A stretch of DNA of 64,000 bases from Bacillota bacterium (GTDB lineage Bacteria; Bacillota; UBA4882; UBA8346), in contig JAEYRX010000024.1 of NCBI GenBank assembly GCA_023435225.1, forward strand, positions 1 to 64,000. The letters run 5' to 3'. Positions within the stretch are counted from its first letter, which is position 1. Each line of letters opens with the position of its first letter. The notes under the pieces are model-generated. The model was not told the DNA's origin and searched no databases. It saw nothing but the letters and a program-made list of their open reading frames with translations. A program made the translations under genes and the position numbers. Below are positions 36,227 to 44,868 of the stretch, piece by piece.

Positions 36227-37021
36227 ATGTCGGTCGACAAAACGGCTCAGAATGAGGAGATCCTGTGGCAAAATTATTTAACTACAAAGTCTCCTGCAAC
36301 AAGAGAGGCGATTATATTAAGATATGCGCCGCTGGTAAAATATGTTGCCGGTAGGGTAGCGATTGGCTTGCCGTCCAATGTCGAGTTTGATGATTTGGTG
36401 AGTTTCGGTGTATTTGGATTAATGGACGCCATTGAAAAATTTGACCCTTTACGGGGAATTAAATTTGAGACATATGCTATTGCAAGAATTAGGGGAGCAA
36501 TACTTGATGGTTTACGAAGTAATGATTGGGTTCCCCGTTCTGTAAGACAAAAGTCGCGGGAATTGGAACGGATCTGCGCTGATCTGGAAAATCGTTTAGG
36601 ACGTTCCGCCACTGATCAGGAGATCAGTGAAGCAATGGGCATCAGTATCCAGGATTTTTATGAATTGTTATCAGAAGTCAGTTGTACAACATTAAGTTCT
36701 TTGGATGAATTATGGCTGGTCCATTCAAACGATGATGATACGGTACGAGTGCTTGATCTGGTCCGTAATAATGACAGTGAAGATCCGTTGCATCAGGTTG
36801 AGATGGAAGAGATCAAAACTACATTAGCAACTGCCATTGATTGTCTTCCGGAAAGAGAACGTATGGTCATAGCTTTGTATTATTATGAGGGATTGACATT
36901 AAAAGAAATCGGAGAAATAATGGAAATATCCGAATCGCGGGTTTCTCAAATACATACCAAGGCGATTTTCCGGCTCCGTGGCCGGTTAAACCGGTGGCGG
37001 AAATCAATTGAGGAGGTGTAA
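36227..37021 (+). CDS. sigD: Flagellar sigma factor SigD (FliA, sigma-28)
   Basis: Alternative sigma factor for late flagellar, chemotaxis and autolysin genes. The 264-aa protein has region 2 (YVAGRVAIGLPSNVEFDDLV, FGLMDAIEKFDP), region 3 (AIARIRGAILDGLRSNDWVP) and region 4 (LPERERMVIALYYYEGLTLK, then SESRVSQIHTKA). The GILDxLRxxDWVPR-like block is specific for the FliA group. GGAGGG precedes the ATG; fapA starts 2 nt after its stop. Confidence 0.97.
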   Translation: MSVDKTAQNEEILWQNYLTTKSPATREAIILRYAPLVKYVAGRVAIGLPSNVEFDDLVSFGVFGLMDAIEKFDPLRGIKFETYAIARIRGAILDGLRSNDWVPRSVRQKSRELERICADLENRLGRSATDQEISEAMGISIQDFYELLSEVSCTTLSSLDELWLVHSNDDDTVRVLDLVRNNDSEDPLHQVEMEEIKTTLATAIDCLPERERMVIALYYYEGLTLKEIGEIMEISESRVSQIHTKAIFRLRGRLNRWRKSIEEV

Positions 37022-37023
37022 AA

Positions 37024-38439
37024 ATGCCTGAAGAAGCCAATCTTGGACCGAAAATGCCCGATAAAGATGGCCGTTGTCGCATTCAAGTTTCCGGTAATGC
37101 TATGGAGGCTTATCTTTTAATTGATCCGCCTAGCGGTGAAGGAAAATGGCCGACTAAAAATGAAGCAATGGAAGCAATCAGAGCTGAAAATATCAGTTTT
37201 GGAATAATTGAAAGCGCTATTGATGAGGCTATTAATAAACATAGCGCTAAAGGAACTCTTATTGCTAAAGGGAAGGCCCCTACACCGGGAAGAGATGCGG
37301 AGTTAAACTTCTTTTTTGAAACCGGAGTATTTCGGAAAGCCTGTTTGGAAGATGAATACGGACGGGTGGATTTTCGCCAGATTCAAACGGTACAAAACGT
37401 TACTACCGGTCAGGTAATTGCGGAGAAGATTCCGGCTACTCCAGGTGAACCCGGTTCTGATGTGCGCGGAAAGGAATTACCGCCTGTTGCCGGCAAAGAT
37501 AAAGCAATTAAATTGGGAAAAAATGTTGCTTTTAATGAAGATGGAACAAAGACCTTAGCCACCAGCGGTGGCGAACCAAGTTATAACTCTGGTCGTATTA
37601 GTGTTCAACCAGTTCATGAACTTAAAGGTGATGTTAACTTTGACACCGGAAATATTTCTTTCTCCGGTAACCTAGTTATCAGGGGGAATGTCGAGAGCGG
37701 ATTTAAGGTTGAAGCTGATGGTGATGTAACTATTTATGGTAATGTTGATTCGGCTGATATCAGATCCGGCGGTAATCTACTGATTCAAGGCGGGATTTCC
37801 GGTATGGATAAATCGGAAATATACTGTGCTGGAGATTTTTCAGCCAAATATATAGAACATGCTTCGGTAAATTGTGAAGGTACTTTAACGGCTAAAGAGG
37901 CAATTATGCATTGTCAAGTAAGCGCTGATAATAAAATTATCGTTGAAGGCGGAAAGGGTTTGATTGTTGGAGGCATGGTCCGGGCCGGAGAAGAAATTTC
38001 CGCCAAAACCATTGGTTCAAGGCTTGGAACCGTTACTGAGCTTGATGTAGGCGTTAAACCAAAAACCAAACAAGAGCTTCAAGATTTAGAAACTCAAATA
38101 AGGCAGAATACCGATAGTCTGGAAAAAGCCGAAAAGGCTATTGTGATTTTAGGAAAAATGCCTAATCTTCCGGATGATAAAAAAGAGATGTTACAAAACC
38201 TGGTTAAGACATCTTATGCTTTAAAAGCTCAGATATCAGAAGCGGAAGTGAGACATCAAGAGATTTTAAATGAAATTCAAAATCCTTCAAAAGAAAAAGG
38301 ACGAATCCGTATCAAAGAGACTATATACCCTGGAGTAAGGGTTACCATGGGTAAAACTACTATAATGATCCAGGATGAAATTAAATATGCAACTTTAGTT
38401 TATAGCGAGGGAGAGATTCAGATTCAACCCTATAGATAA
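37024..38439 (+). CDS. FapA family protein (DUF342)
   Basis: A 471-aa protein with the FapA/DUF342 layout: an N-terminal mixed domain (about residues 15-150), a right-handed beta-helix-like central part with polymer-forming repeats (SFSGNLVIRGNVESGFKVEA, DVTIYGNVDSADIRSGGNLL), and a C-terminal coiled coil (about 350-420). It is regularly found just after sigD in Bacillota. In Vibrio the homologue FapA affects polar localisation of flagellar proteins; here the role is by context. GGAGGTG overlaps the end of sigD. Confidence 0.85.
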   Translation: MPEEANLGPKMPDKDGRCRIQVSGNAMEAYLLIDPPSGEGKWPTKNEAMEAIRAENISFGIIESAIDEAINKHSAKGTLIAKGKAPTPGRDAELNFFFETGVFRKACLEDEYGRVDFRQIQTVQNVTTGQVIAEKIPATPGEPGSDVRGKELPPVAGKDKAIKLGKNVAFNEDGTKTLATSGGEPSYNSGRISVQPVHELKGDVNFDTGNISFSGNLVIRGNVESGFKVEADGDVTIYGNVDSADIRSGGNLLIQGGISGMDKSEIYCAGDFSAKYIEHASVNCEGTLTAKEAIMHCQVSADNKIIVEGGKGLIVGGMVRAGEEISAKTIGSRLGTVTELDVGVKPKTKQELQDLETQIRQNTDSLEKAEKAIVILGKMPNLPDDKKEMLQNLVKTSYALKAQISEAEVRHQEILNEIQNPSKEKGRIRIKETIYPGVRVTMGKTTIMIQDEIKYATLVYSEGEIQIQPYR

Positions 38440-38448
38440 AGAAATGGG

Positions 38449-38787
38449 GTGTTGGATTTGCTCAAACCGGTAGATTTTCAAACGCTTTTACCGCGTACAA
38501 TGGATTTGCAACGCATTCAACAAGTCCAGAATATTAGACCGCATGTTGACCAACATGAATTTTCGCGGGAAGCTATTCGGCAATCCCAAGAGCGACAAGA
38601 GCAAGTACAACAGAATGATGCTTCCAAAGAAGGTAATCGTATTCATGATGATGCATTAGACGATCATAAAAATCGGGAACGCCGTTACCGTCGTTACGGG
38701 CAGAAACCAAAAAAGAATTCGGAAGAAGAATCACTGGAAACAGCGCCTGATTCCGAACGTGGCCAACATATTGATATAAAGATTTAG
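38449..38787 (+). CDS. Conserved hypothetical protein downstream of fapA
   Basis: A 112-aa hydrophilic protein, very rich in Gln, Glu and Arg, with no membrane segment. The N-terminal part (about residues 5-45) has a heptad-like pattern; the rest is charged and probably disordered (NRERRYRRYGQKPKKN). The start is GTG 38449 or TTG 38458; GGGGTG is nearby. I do not recognise a named family. Small charged proteins in this position (fapA-x-DUF6115) are common in Clostridia-like genomes. The stop codon lies in the left arm of a fold-back. Confidence 0.6.
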   Translation: MLDLLKPVDFQTLLPRTMDLQRIQQVQNIRPHVDQHEFSREAIRQSQERQEQVQQNDASKEGNRIHDDALDDHKNRERRYRRYGQKPKKNSEEESLETAPDSERGQHIDIKI

Positions 38788-39104
38788 TTAAAATATTATT
38801 GACACTTTTCTCAAAAACGCTCATAAGTATAGATGCGCGTTTTTGAGAATTATAGTGGACATATATTTTAACAAATCTAAAGATTTGATTAAATATTACT
38901 TTCCACTTTTTCGCGGGCCGCTTATGATAATATGAGGTGTAGCGAAATTATAGCGGAAGTTATTTAACAAATATAAAGATTTATACCAGATTGCATTCAA
39001 GTAATACTATGCGTCTCCACACAGTTTTGTATTTAACAGTATGTTTCCGCATGTATTGCTAATTGAACGCAATATGGTATTTGATACGGATGGAGGCGGA
39101 TATT
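38788..39104. other. 317-bp gap with three consecutive fold-backs
   Basis: At 38785-38876 an R4-type element has arms GTTAAAATAT / ATATTTTAAC and inner TTCTCAAAAACGC / GCGTTTTTGAGAA. At about 38873-38980 a second fold-back has TTAAATATTACTTTCC opposed to GGAAGTTATTTAA. At 38983-39080 a third has arms ATACCAGATTGCATTCAA / TTGAACGCAATATGGTAT. GGATGGAGG at 39090-39098 serves the next gene. Confidence 0.6.
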
Positions 39105-39653
39105 TTGCAAGTGGGAGAAGTTCTTTTCATTATCGCGCTCAACTGTATCATTATCGCAGTTCTATATTTGTGGCAGCGAAATTCGATAGAAAAACGTATT
39201 AAACATTTAAAAAATGAGGTTCAAGATCTGGAGGATTTAGTAGCGGCAATTATTGAAGAGTTTGAAGAAATTGCCGAAGCAACTGACGCCAAAATTTCCG
39301 AGGTCCAGAATAGGAGTTCGGCGGTAAATCTTACTGAAAGTTCGGTAGCGCTTTTAAAAACCGGCGCTGAACTTCCATCTGATTATCCATCCGAGATTAT
39401 TTCGGAAGAAAAGCAATCAGAAGTTAGTCAGGTTATTGAGGATACTCAAAGTATTCAAGATTCCGAATCAATAACTGATGAACCTAGTGAACCAAGAACA
39501 AAAACAGAATCGCAACGACCGGTAAGTGATCCAAAGCACCAACGTATTTTAGACTTATGGCAAGAAGGGATTGCTATTGAAGAAATAGCAAAAGAATTGG
39601 GTACCGGACGTGGAGAAGTTCAACTAATCTTGGGAATATATCGAAGAGGTTGA
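39105..39653 (+). CDS. DUF6115-like membrane protein with C-terminal helix-turn-helix
   Basis: A 182-aa protein with one N-terminal membrane segment (about residues 5-23), a coiled coil (about 28-65, KRIKHLKNEVQDLEDLVAAI), a long acidic linker and a C-terminal helix-turn-helix-like motif (LDLWQEGIAIEEIAKELGTG then RGEVQLIL). This matches the DUF6115 group that follows fapA in many Bacillota. The TTG at 39105 is chosen because GGAGG lies 7 nt before it; an upstream frame to 39063 only translates a repeat arm. Function unknown. Confidence 0.7.
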   Translation: MQVGEVLFIIALNCIIIAVLYLWQRNSIEKRIKHLKNEVQDLEDLVAAIIEEFEEIAEATDAKISEVQNRSSAVNLTESSVALLKTGAELPSDYPSEIISEEKQSEVSQVIEDTQSIQDSESITDEPSEPRTKTESQRPVSDPKHQRILDLWQEGIAIEEIAKELGTGRGEVQLILGIYRRG

Positions 39654-39667
39654 AGTTAAAATTTTTT

Positions 39668-39705
39668 AACCGTACCTACTCAAAATATGAAGGTGCGGTT
39701 TTATT
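39668..39705 (+). terminator. Rho-independent terminator after the DUF6115-like gene
   Basis: AACCGTACCT pairs with AGGTGCGGTT (one A-G mismatch or bulge) around a 13-nt loop, followed by TTATT. It marks the end of the fla/che transcription unit. Confidence 0.7.
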
Positions 39706-39707
39706 CT

Positions 39708-39742
39708 AATACCAAGTTGTACTTTGAATGCAACTTGGTATT
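39708..39742. repeat. Palindrome before ftsQ
   Basis: AATACCAAGTTG (39708-39719) and CAACTTGGTATT (39731-39742) form a perfect 12-bp stem with an 11-nt loop TACTTTGAATG. The arms and the TTGAATGCAA word resemble those of the element at 38983-39080, so this may be a short relative. It sits directly before the ftsQ AAGGA. Confidence 0.65.
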
Positions 39743-39756
39743 ACAAGGAAATGTAT

Positions 39757-40488
39757 ATGAATAAAATGAGTCAGCAAACACCTAAATTTGAAGTGCTTTT
39801 TGGAATATTATTTTTAGTATTGGCAGGTCTAATTTTTTTAAATTCAGGCTTATTTGCCATTAAACATGTAATAATTAAGGGCAATATTGATATTCCCAGT
39901 GAAGATATTCTTTTATCAGCTAAGCTGAATAATTATAAAAATATTTTTCAGGTAAATATAGGTTTGATGAAGCAGAGTATTCTCGAGAATCCTAGAATTG
40001 CGACCGTAACCATTACTAGACAAATTCCTGATAAAATTATAATTATTGTAAAGGAACGTCAATCTTATTGTTTGCTTGCATATAAAAATAATTTTTTAAT
40101 CGTTGGAGAAGATTCGGTAATAATAGGCGTAAAAGATGAGAACGAATTATATGATTTACCGATTGTTACCGGAGTTCAGCTGGAAAGTGTAAAAATTGGA
40201 GAAAAGATTAATAATTTAGAGTTTAACAATGCAATCGAAATTTTAGATTATGCTGATGAAAATCTGCGGCAAATGATCAGTGAATTTAATCTAAGTAGTT
40301 ATCAGTTATACTTGGATTTGCCTAATTCTAAAAATACTATAAAAGTTGAACTGGGTAACAGTAATCAATTGGAAAAGAAGATTTATAATTTAAGAGCTAT
40401 TTTAACAAGTACTTCACCGAATGAACTTGAAAAGATTGATTTGAGAGTTCCTGATCTTGCAACGGTTATCAGAATTAAGACCCCCTAA
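39757..40488 (+). CDS. ftsQ: Cell division protein FtsQ/DivIB
   Basis: Bitopic divisome protein. The 243-aa product has an N-terminal membrane segment (about residues 11-31), a POTRA domain (FAIKHVIIKGNIDIPSEDIL, about 31-95) and the beta domain. RQIPDKIIIIVKERQSYCLL is the typical POTRA/beta junction. The ATG at 39757 follows AAGGA; ATG 39751 is a possible alternative. It precedes ftsZ as in the dcw cluster, but no ftsA lies between. Confidence 0.9.
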   Translation: MNKMSQQTPKFEVLFGILFLVLAGLIFLNSGLFAIKHVIIKGNIDIPSEDILLSAKLNNYKNIFQVNIGLMKQSILENPRIATVTITRQIPDKIIIIVKERQSYCLLAYKNNFLIVGEDSVIIGVKDENELYDLPIVTGVQLESVKIGEKINNLEFNNAIEILDYADENLRQMISEFNLSSYQLYLDLPNSKNTIKVELGNSNQLEKKIYNLRAILTSTSPNELEKIDLRVPDLATVIRIKTP

Positions 40489-41035
40489 GTATTAATTCGG
40501 AAAATCTTGAACTTTATCATAAATGCGACTGGCATTATCGATGTAATTGTTTTTCTGCTTACTGAATAGGGTATTTTACCGCAAATATTTGATATCAAGA
40601 AATTATTGCGGCTTATATATAGGATGAAGTAAATTTCTTATCCAAGATTTGCATTCCTAAAGCCGAATGCAAATGATATCAAATCAGTATTTACTTCAAC
40701 TTATTACAGCTGTAATAAGTTGAAGTAAATTCATTGCTCATTCCATCATGACCGGCTTTAGGGACATGATGCAGGTAACAAAATTTAATTCAACTTATAT
40801 AGACAAAAATATTTTCTGTTTTCAGAAGGGTTAATTACTTTCTTTGCAGAAATAATATGAGATTTGGCACAATCTAATTGCAGATTGAAAATTTCAGATT
40901 TCGAATTTTAAAACCATAACAAAAAAGTTGGACTAGTGCCAATCCCTCAATTGTTTTAATTCCGCAATCCGAGATCCGAAATTTATTAATTCTACATTTA
41001 TTTGTATGATGTGTTATTATAGGAGGAACTATTTA
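40489..41035. other. 547-bp gap between ftsQ and ftsZ: two abutting R3 elements
   Basis: R3 copies lie at about 40616-40707 and 40709-40801. Each has ends of the type TATATA(A)G-TGAA-TAAAT and the complement, around a centre with CCTAAAGCCG or CGGCTTTAGGG. Their junction is a perfect 42-bp palindrome at 40689-40730. Beyond 40860 come words such as ATTCCGCAATCCGAG and AATTTCAGATTTCG, then AGGAGG before ftsZ. No gene or certain promoter is seen. Confidence 0.65.
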
Positions 41036-42079
41036 ATGCTCGAGTTTGAGGTGGCTAATCAACAATTTGCTTCAATTAAGGTCATTGGTGTCGGAGGTGG
41101 AGGAACCAATGCCGTCAATCGGATGATTGAAGCTAAAATTCAGGGAGTTGAGTTTATAGCCATAAATACTGATGGACAGGCATTGAATTGTTCAAATGCT
41201 GATATAAGATTACGAATTGGCGACAAGTTAACCAAAGGTTTGGGCGCCGGAGCCAATCCGGAAATTGGCGCCCAGGCTGCTTTGGAAAGTAAGGAAGAAT
41301 TAATGGGGGTCCTTCAAGGGGCTGATATGGTTTTTATAACCGCCGGGATGGGTGGTGGTACGGGAACCGGAGCAGCACCGCTGATTGCCCAAATGGCAAA
41401 AGAATTGGGTGCTTTAACTGTAGGAGTAGTTACTAAACCTTTTATTTTTGAAGGCCGAATCAGACAATCACAGGCTGAAAAAGGGGTTGCTAGTTTAAAG
41501 GACAGTGTCGACACCTTAATTACTATTCCGAATGAACGGCTATTACAGATTGTCGATAAAAACACTTCTATTGTTGAAGCGTTTCGAATGGCTGATGATA
41601 TTCTACGCCAAGGGGTTCAGGGTATTTCCGACTTAATAACTATTACCGGATTAATTAACGTTGATTTTGCGGATGTCAAAACAATTATGAGCCAAGCCGG
41701 TTCTGCTTTGATGGGAATCGGAGTAGCTAAAGGCGAAAATCGGGCTTTAGAAGCCGCTAAAGCAGCAGTAAACAGTCCATTGCTGGAAACGGCCATTGAA
41801 GGTTCAAAAGGAGTATTATTAAATATCACCGGAAGCAGTAATTTAGGGCTTTATGAGATTAATGAAGCAGCAGCTATTGTTACTGAAGCTGCTGATCCGG
41901 AAGCTAATATTATTTTCGGTGCGGTTATTGACGAGTCTTTGGGTGATGAGATCAGAGTGACGGTTATCGCTACCGGTTTTGAACAACGCCGTTCCAAACG
42001 AATGGGGTTAGATGAATTGGAGATCAGGCCTTTTATGAGTGATGATCTGGAGATACCGGCATTCCTGAGGAAAAAATAG
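41036..42079 (+). CDS. ftsZ: Cell division protein FtsZ
   Basis: Tubulin-like GTPase that forms the Z ring. From ATG 41036 (AGGAGGAAC upstream) the product is 347 aa. The T1-T4 GTP site is present (VIGVGGGGTNAVNRM, GMGGGTGTGAAP), as is the NxDFADVKT T7-loop stretch (LINVDFADVKTIM). The C-terminal peptide ends DDLEIPAFLRKK, the usual FtsA/SepF-binding motif. Since ftsA is not adjacent, SepF may be the membrane anchor. Confidence 0.98.
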   Translation: MLEFEVANQQFASIKVIGVGGGGTNAVNRMIEAKIQGVEFIAINTDGQALNCSNADIRLRIGDKLTKGLGAGANPEIGAQAALESKEELMGVLQGADMVFITAGMGGGTGTGAAPLIAQMAKELGALTVGVVTKPFIFEGRIRQSQAEKGVASLKDSVDTLITIPNERLLQIVDKNTSIVEAFRMADDILRQGVQGISDLITITGLINVDFADVKTIMSQAGSALMGIGVAKGENRALEAAKAAVNSPLLETAIEGSKGVLLNITGSSNLGLYEINEAAAIVTEAADPEANIIFGAVIDESLGDEIRVTVIATGFEQRRSKRMGLDELEIRPFMSDDLEIPAFLRKK

Positions 42080-42518
42080 GAAGCTATTTACAATATTTCA
42101 GCTCAGGTAACAGGTTAGGGAACAGGAAAATATGTTAAAAGCGTTCGGAGTAATTCTCCGGGCGCTTTTCCGCTTTTTGGCGGAGAATCTGCAAAAAGCA
42201 GAAAAAAACAGAAGATTTCGCGGAAATATGTTTGCCTAAAAAATTTTTTAGACAGGATTGACACGGATTAAAACGGATTTGATATAAGCTTCGCTATAAA
42301 TATTTGAAAAAAATTAATGAAGTTGATTTATAAAAATCCAAAAAATCCGTGTTAATCCCGTCTAATAAAAGAATTATTTAGACAGGATTTACACAGATTT
42401 ACACGGATTAAACAGGATTTGCCGCCTTATGCTTAACACTCAGTTCAACCCTAATTTGAGTTAATAAAGGAATGGCCGGCTAATATTTGTAGTTTAAAAT
42501 GGGGGATGATGATCAATC
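42080..42518. other. 439-bp gap after ftsZ: terminator and R2 fold-backs
   Basis: At 42134-42168 AAAAGCG-TTCGGAG pairs with CTCCGGGCGCTTTT, a likely rho-independent terminator for ftsZ. From 42244 to 42366 is a full R2 element (TTAGACAGGATTGACACGG on the left, AATCCGTGTTAATCCCGTC on the right), followed at 42377-42420 by a further half copy. No gene is seen. Confidence 0.6.
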
Positions 42519-43421
42519 TTGCAACCGATACAAGTTTATCTTGATTTACCTATTATAGGAGGGATGTTAGGTTGGCTCCAGGATGGAACGCTTTTATGGA
42601 TGGTGGCTCAAATCAGTGGACTAAAAACAAGCGGGAAGCATTTTATTATTGGAGGAGCCATTGGCGGTCTATTTCAATTCCTTTTATTAACTAACCAAGC
42701 ATCCGGTGGAATTTTACATTCGTGGATCTTGTCACCATTACTTTTCTTATTGATTATTCCTTTATTAATGTTAGGAATAACTTTTTTCCCAATTAATCTA
42801 CGAAAATTATTTCGGATAGCCGGTTATTTTTATTTACTCTCATTTTTATTATCCGGTATTCATTGGGGGATAGATAGCCTTAATAACCGCTTCCTTCATT
42901 GGAATATTACGTTATTATGGCGTTTTTTGCTTCATTTAAGTTTAATTTTCCTGCTGGGTGAGTTGGGATGGGGGGTGGTACATCGGAAACTCTGGGAACA
43001 AATATGCCTTTACCCCATTGAAATAAATTGGGATGGGAAGCAGTTGAAATTAAATGCGCTTTTAGATACCGGTAATCGGCTACATGATCCATTAACGAAA
43101 GTGCCGGTAATAATTATTGAATTAAGTCTTATTAAAGATTTCTTGCCAAAGGAGATTCAGGATTTAACTGAATCATTTAACTTAGAGGAAATAGCTAACC
43201 TTGATCTTTCAAGTTATTGGATTGAACGAATTAGAGTGTTACCATTCAATTCTTTAGGGCGGGAGCATGGGGTTTTAGTAGGGTTCCGACCGGATCAAGT
43301 TAAGGTTTGGCAAAAAAAACAAACAATGGTTTCTAACAATGTAGTAGTGGCCTTATACAATCGGCCTTTATCACAGGAGGGAGCTTTCCAAGCTTTAATA
43401 CCTCCGGCAGTACTTCATTAG
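42519..43421 (+). CDS. spoIIGA: Sporulation sigma-E processing protease SpoIIGA
   Basis: Membrane aspartic protease that removes the pro-sequence of SigE in the mother cell after septation. The 300-aa protein has about five membrane segments in its first 155 residues and a soluble aspartic-protease half with LLDTGNRLHDPLTKVPVI; the catalytic Asp is residue 183, the same number as in B. subtilis. The start is TTG. Its place right before sigE confirms the call and shows that the organism sporulates or descends from sporulators. Confidence 0.95.
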   Translation: MQPIQVYLDLPIIGGMLGWLQDGTLLWMVAQISGLKTSGKHFIIGGAIGGLFQFLLLTNQASGGILHSWILSPLLFLLIIPLLMLGITFFPINLRKLFRIAGYFYLLSFLLSGIHWGIDSLNNRFLHWNITLLWRFLLHLSLIFLLGELGWGVVHRKLWEQICLYPIEINWDGKQLKLNALLDTGNRLHDPLTKVPVIIIELSLIKDFLPKEIQDLTESFNLEEIANLDLSSYWIERIRVLPFNSLGREHGVLVGFRPDQVKVWQKKQTMVSNNVVVALYNRPLSQEGAFQALIPPAVLH

Positions 43422-43576
43422 TTATTAGTGTATTAGTTATTAGTTTAATAGTTCGTTAGTAATTTGTGATTAGACTAATAGTTGTGTTAATTAAGTCTCA
43501 GTACCAATAACCAATAATTAACTGCCGGTAAGCACATAACTAATAATTTTGGCTATTACGAAAAGGAGCGAGATAA

Positions 43577-44308
43577 ATGTTAATTTGGTGGAAAAGATGG
43601 CGTCTTAGAGGAAGACTCTTCCTGTTGAATCTATTATTAAAAATTGGTTTACGGCCTAAGCTCATTGGGTATGTTGGAAGCAGTGAAGCATTGCCGCCAC
43701 CTTTGTCGAGCGATGAGGAGATATTTTTATTAGAGAAACTATCTTCGGGAGACCGGGCGGTTAAAGCGGTTTTAATTGAGCGTAATTTAAGGTTAGTAGT
43801 TTATATAGCCAGGAAATTTGAGAATACCGGAGTCGGAATAGAGGATTTGGTTTCTATTGGAACAATTGGTTTGATAAAAGCTGTAAATACGTTTGACCCC
43901 GGTAAAAAAATAAAATTAGCAACTTATGCATCACGGTGTATTGAGAATGAAATACTAATGTACCTTAGGCGGAACAGCAAAATTAGGGCTGAAGTATCTT
44001 TTGATGAGCCTTTGAATATTGATTGGGATGGAAATGAGTTGTTGCTTTCCGATGTATTAGGCACTGAAAACGACTCCACTTATAAATATGTAGAGGAAGA
44101 GATCGAAAAGAATTTATTGGATTCGGCAATGGGCTACCTTTCATCAAGAGAAAAAGTAATTGTAGAATTGAGATTTGGTTTGAAAGACGGTACGGAACGA
44201 ACTCAAAAAGAAGTAGCAGATTACCTGGGAATATCCCAGTCATATATTTCCCGGCTTGAGAAGAGGATAATCAGGAAGTTGAAGAAAGAGATTAAGAGAT
44301 TGGATTGA
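43577..44308 (+). CDS. sigE: Sporulation sigma factor SigE
   Basis: Mother-cell sigma factor, 243 aa. The N-terminal pro-sequence is basic and hydrophobic (WWKRWRLRGRLFLLNLLLK), ending at the expected processing site near LIGYVGSSEALPPPLS. Region 2 (RNLRLVVYIARKFENTGVG) and region 4 (SSREKVIVELRFGLKDGTER then YLGISQSYISRLEKR) are intact. AAAGGAGCG precedes the ATG. The sigG gene that usually follows is absent here; a toxin-antitoxin pair comes next. Confidence 0.97.
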   Translation: MLIWWKRWRLRGRLFLLNLLLKIGLRPKLIGYVGSSEALPPPLSSDEEIFLLEKLSSGDRAVKAVLIERNLRLVVYIARKFENTGVGIEDLVSIGTIGLIKAVNTFDPGKKIKLATYASRCIENEILMYLRRNSKIRAEVSFDEPLNIDWDGNELLLSDVLGTENDSTYKYVEEEIEKNLLDSAMGYLSSREKVIVELRFGLKDGTERTQKEVADYLGISQSYISRLEKRIIRKLKKEIKRLD

Positions 44309-44447
44309 AATACGCGAGAGGCAAAGGCAATAGGCAACAGGCAAAAGATAAGGTAAAGAAAACTAACACCTGAAGTTAGGAATTATTAAGAAGATAACAG
44401 GGAAAGGAGAACTAACGAGGGACTTCTATAAGATAGTTTTGGAAATA

Positions 44448-44477
44448 TTGCAGCTTTATTGAGGTATGGTATATAAT
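44448..44477 (+). promoter_or_regulatory. Sigma-A-type promoter of the MNT/HEPN pair
   Basis: TTGCAG at 44448-44453 and TATAAT at 44472-44477 with 18-bp spacing, 31 bp before the ATG of the nucleotidyltransferase gene. The following AAGAGGAAG is the ribosome binding site. Confidence 0.55.
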
Positions 44478-44508
44478 AAAATAGAGACATATTTAAGAGG
44501 AAGCGGAA

Positions 44509-44868
44509 ATGGATAAAGAGGTATCAAGAAGTTATTTAAAAAGTTTAACAACAGAAGAAAGAGCAGCGTTATCAAAATTAAAAGAAGATCTTGAACGTCG
44601 TTTTAAAGAACGTTTGGTAAAATTGGTCGTTTTCGGTTCCAAAGCACGGGACGATTTTGACGAGGACTCTGACCTGGATATAGCTATTATTATTCACTCC
44701 CTTACTAGGAGAGAAAAAAATGAAATACTTCAAGTAGTTGCGGAAATTGAACTTGAAAATTTAACGCCTCTTTCTACTTTAGTTTTGTCTGAAGATGAGT
44801 TTGTGCAACTACGTAACCGGGAAAGAAGAATCGCCATGGATATTGAAACGGAGGGGATTCCGTTATGA
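44509..44868 (+). CDS. MNT-type nucleotidyltransferase (putative antitoxin)
   Basis: A 119-aa minimal nucleotidyltransferase. The signature VVFGSKARDDFDEDSDLDIA (about residues 44-63) gives the G-S motif and the paired metal-binding Asp residues; the domain fills nearly the whole protein. In studied HEPN/MNT pairs the MNT protein AMPylates and silences the HEPN toxin. It overlaps the HEPN gene by 4 nt. The antitoxin role is inferred from pairing. Confidence 0.85.
   Translation: MDKEVSRSYLKSLTTEERAALSKLKEDLERRFKERLVKLVVFGSKARDDFDEDSDLDIAIIIHSLTRREKNEILQVVAEIELENLTPLSTLVLSEDEFVQLRNRERRIAMDIETEGIPL

Noticed and set aside
38573..38824. 83-codon minus-strand frame over the hypothetical gene after fapA
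   Set aside because: Overlaps a gene with good context on the plus strand and starts inside a fold-back.
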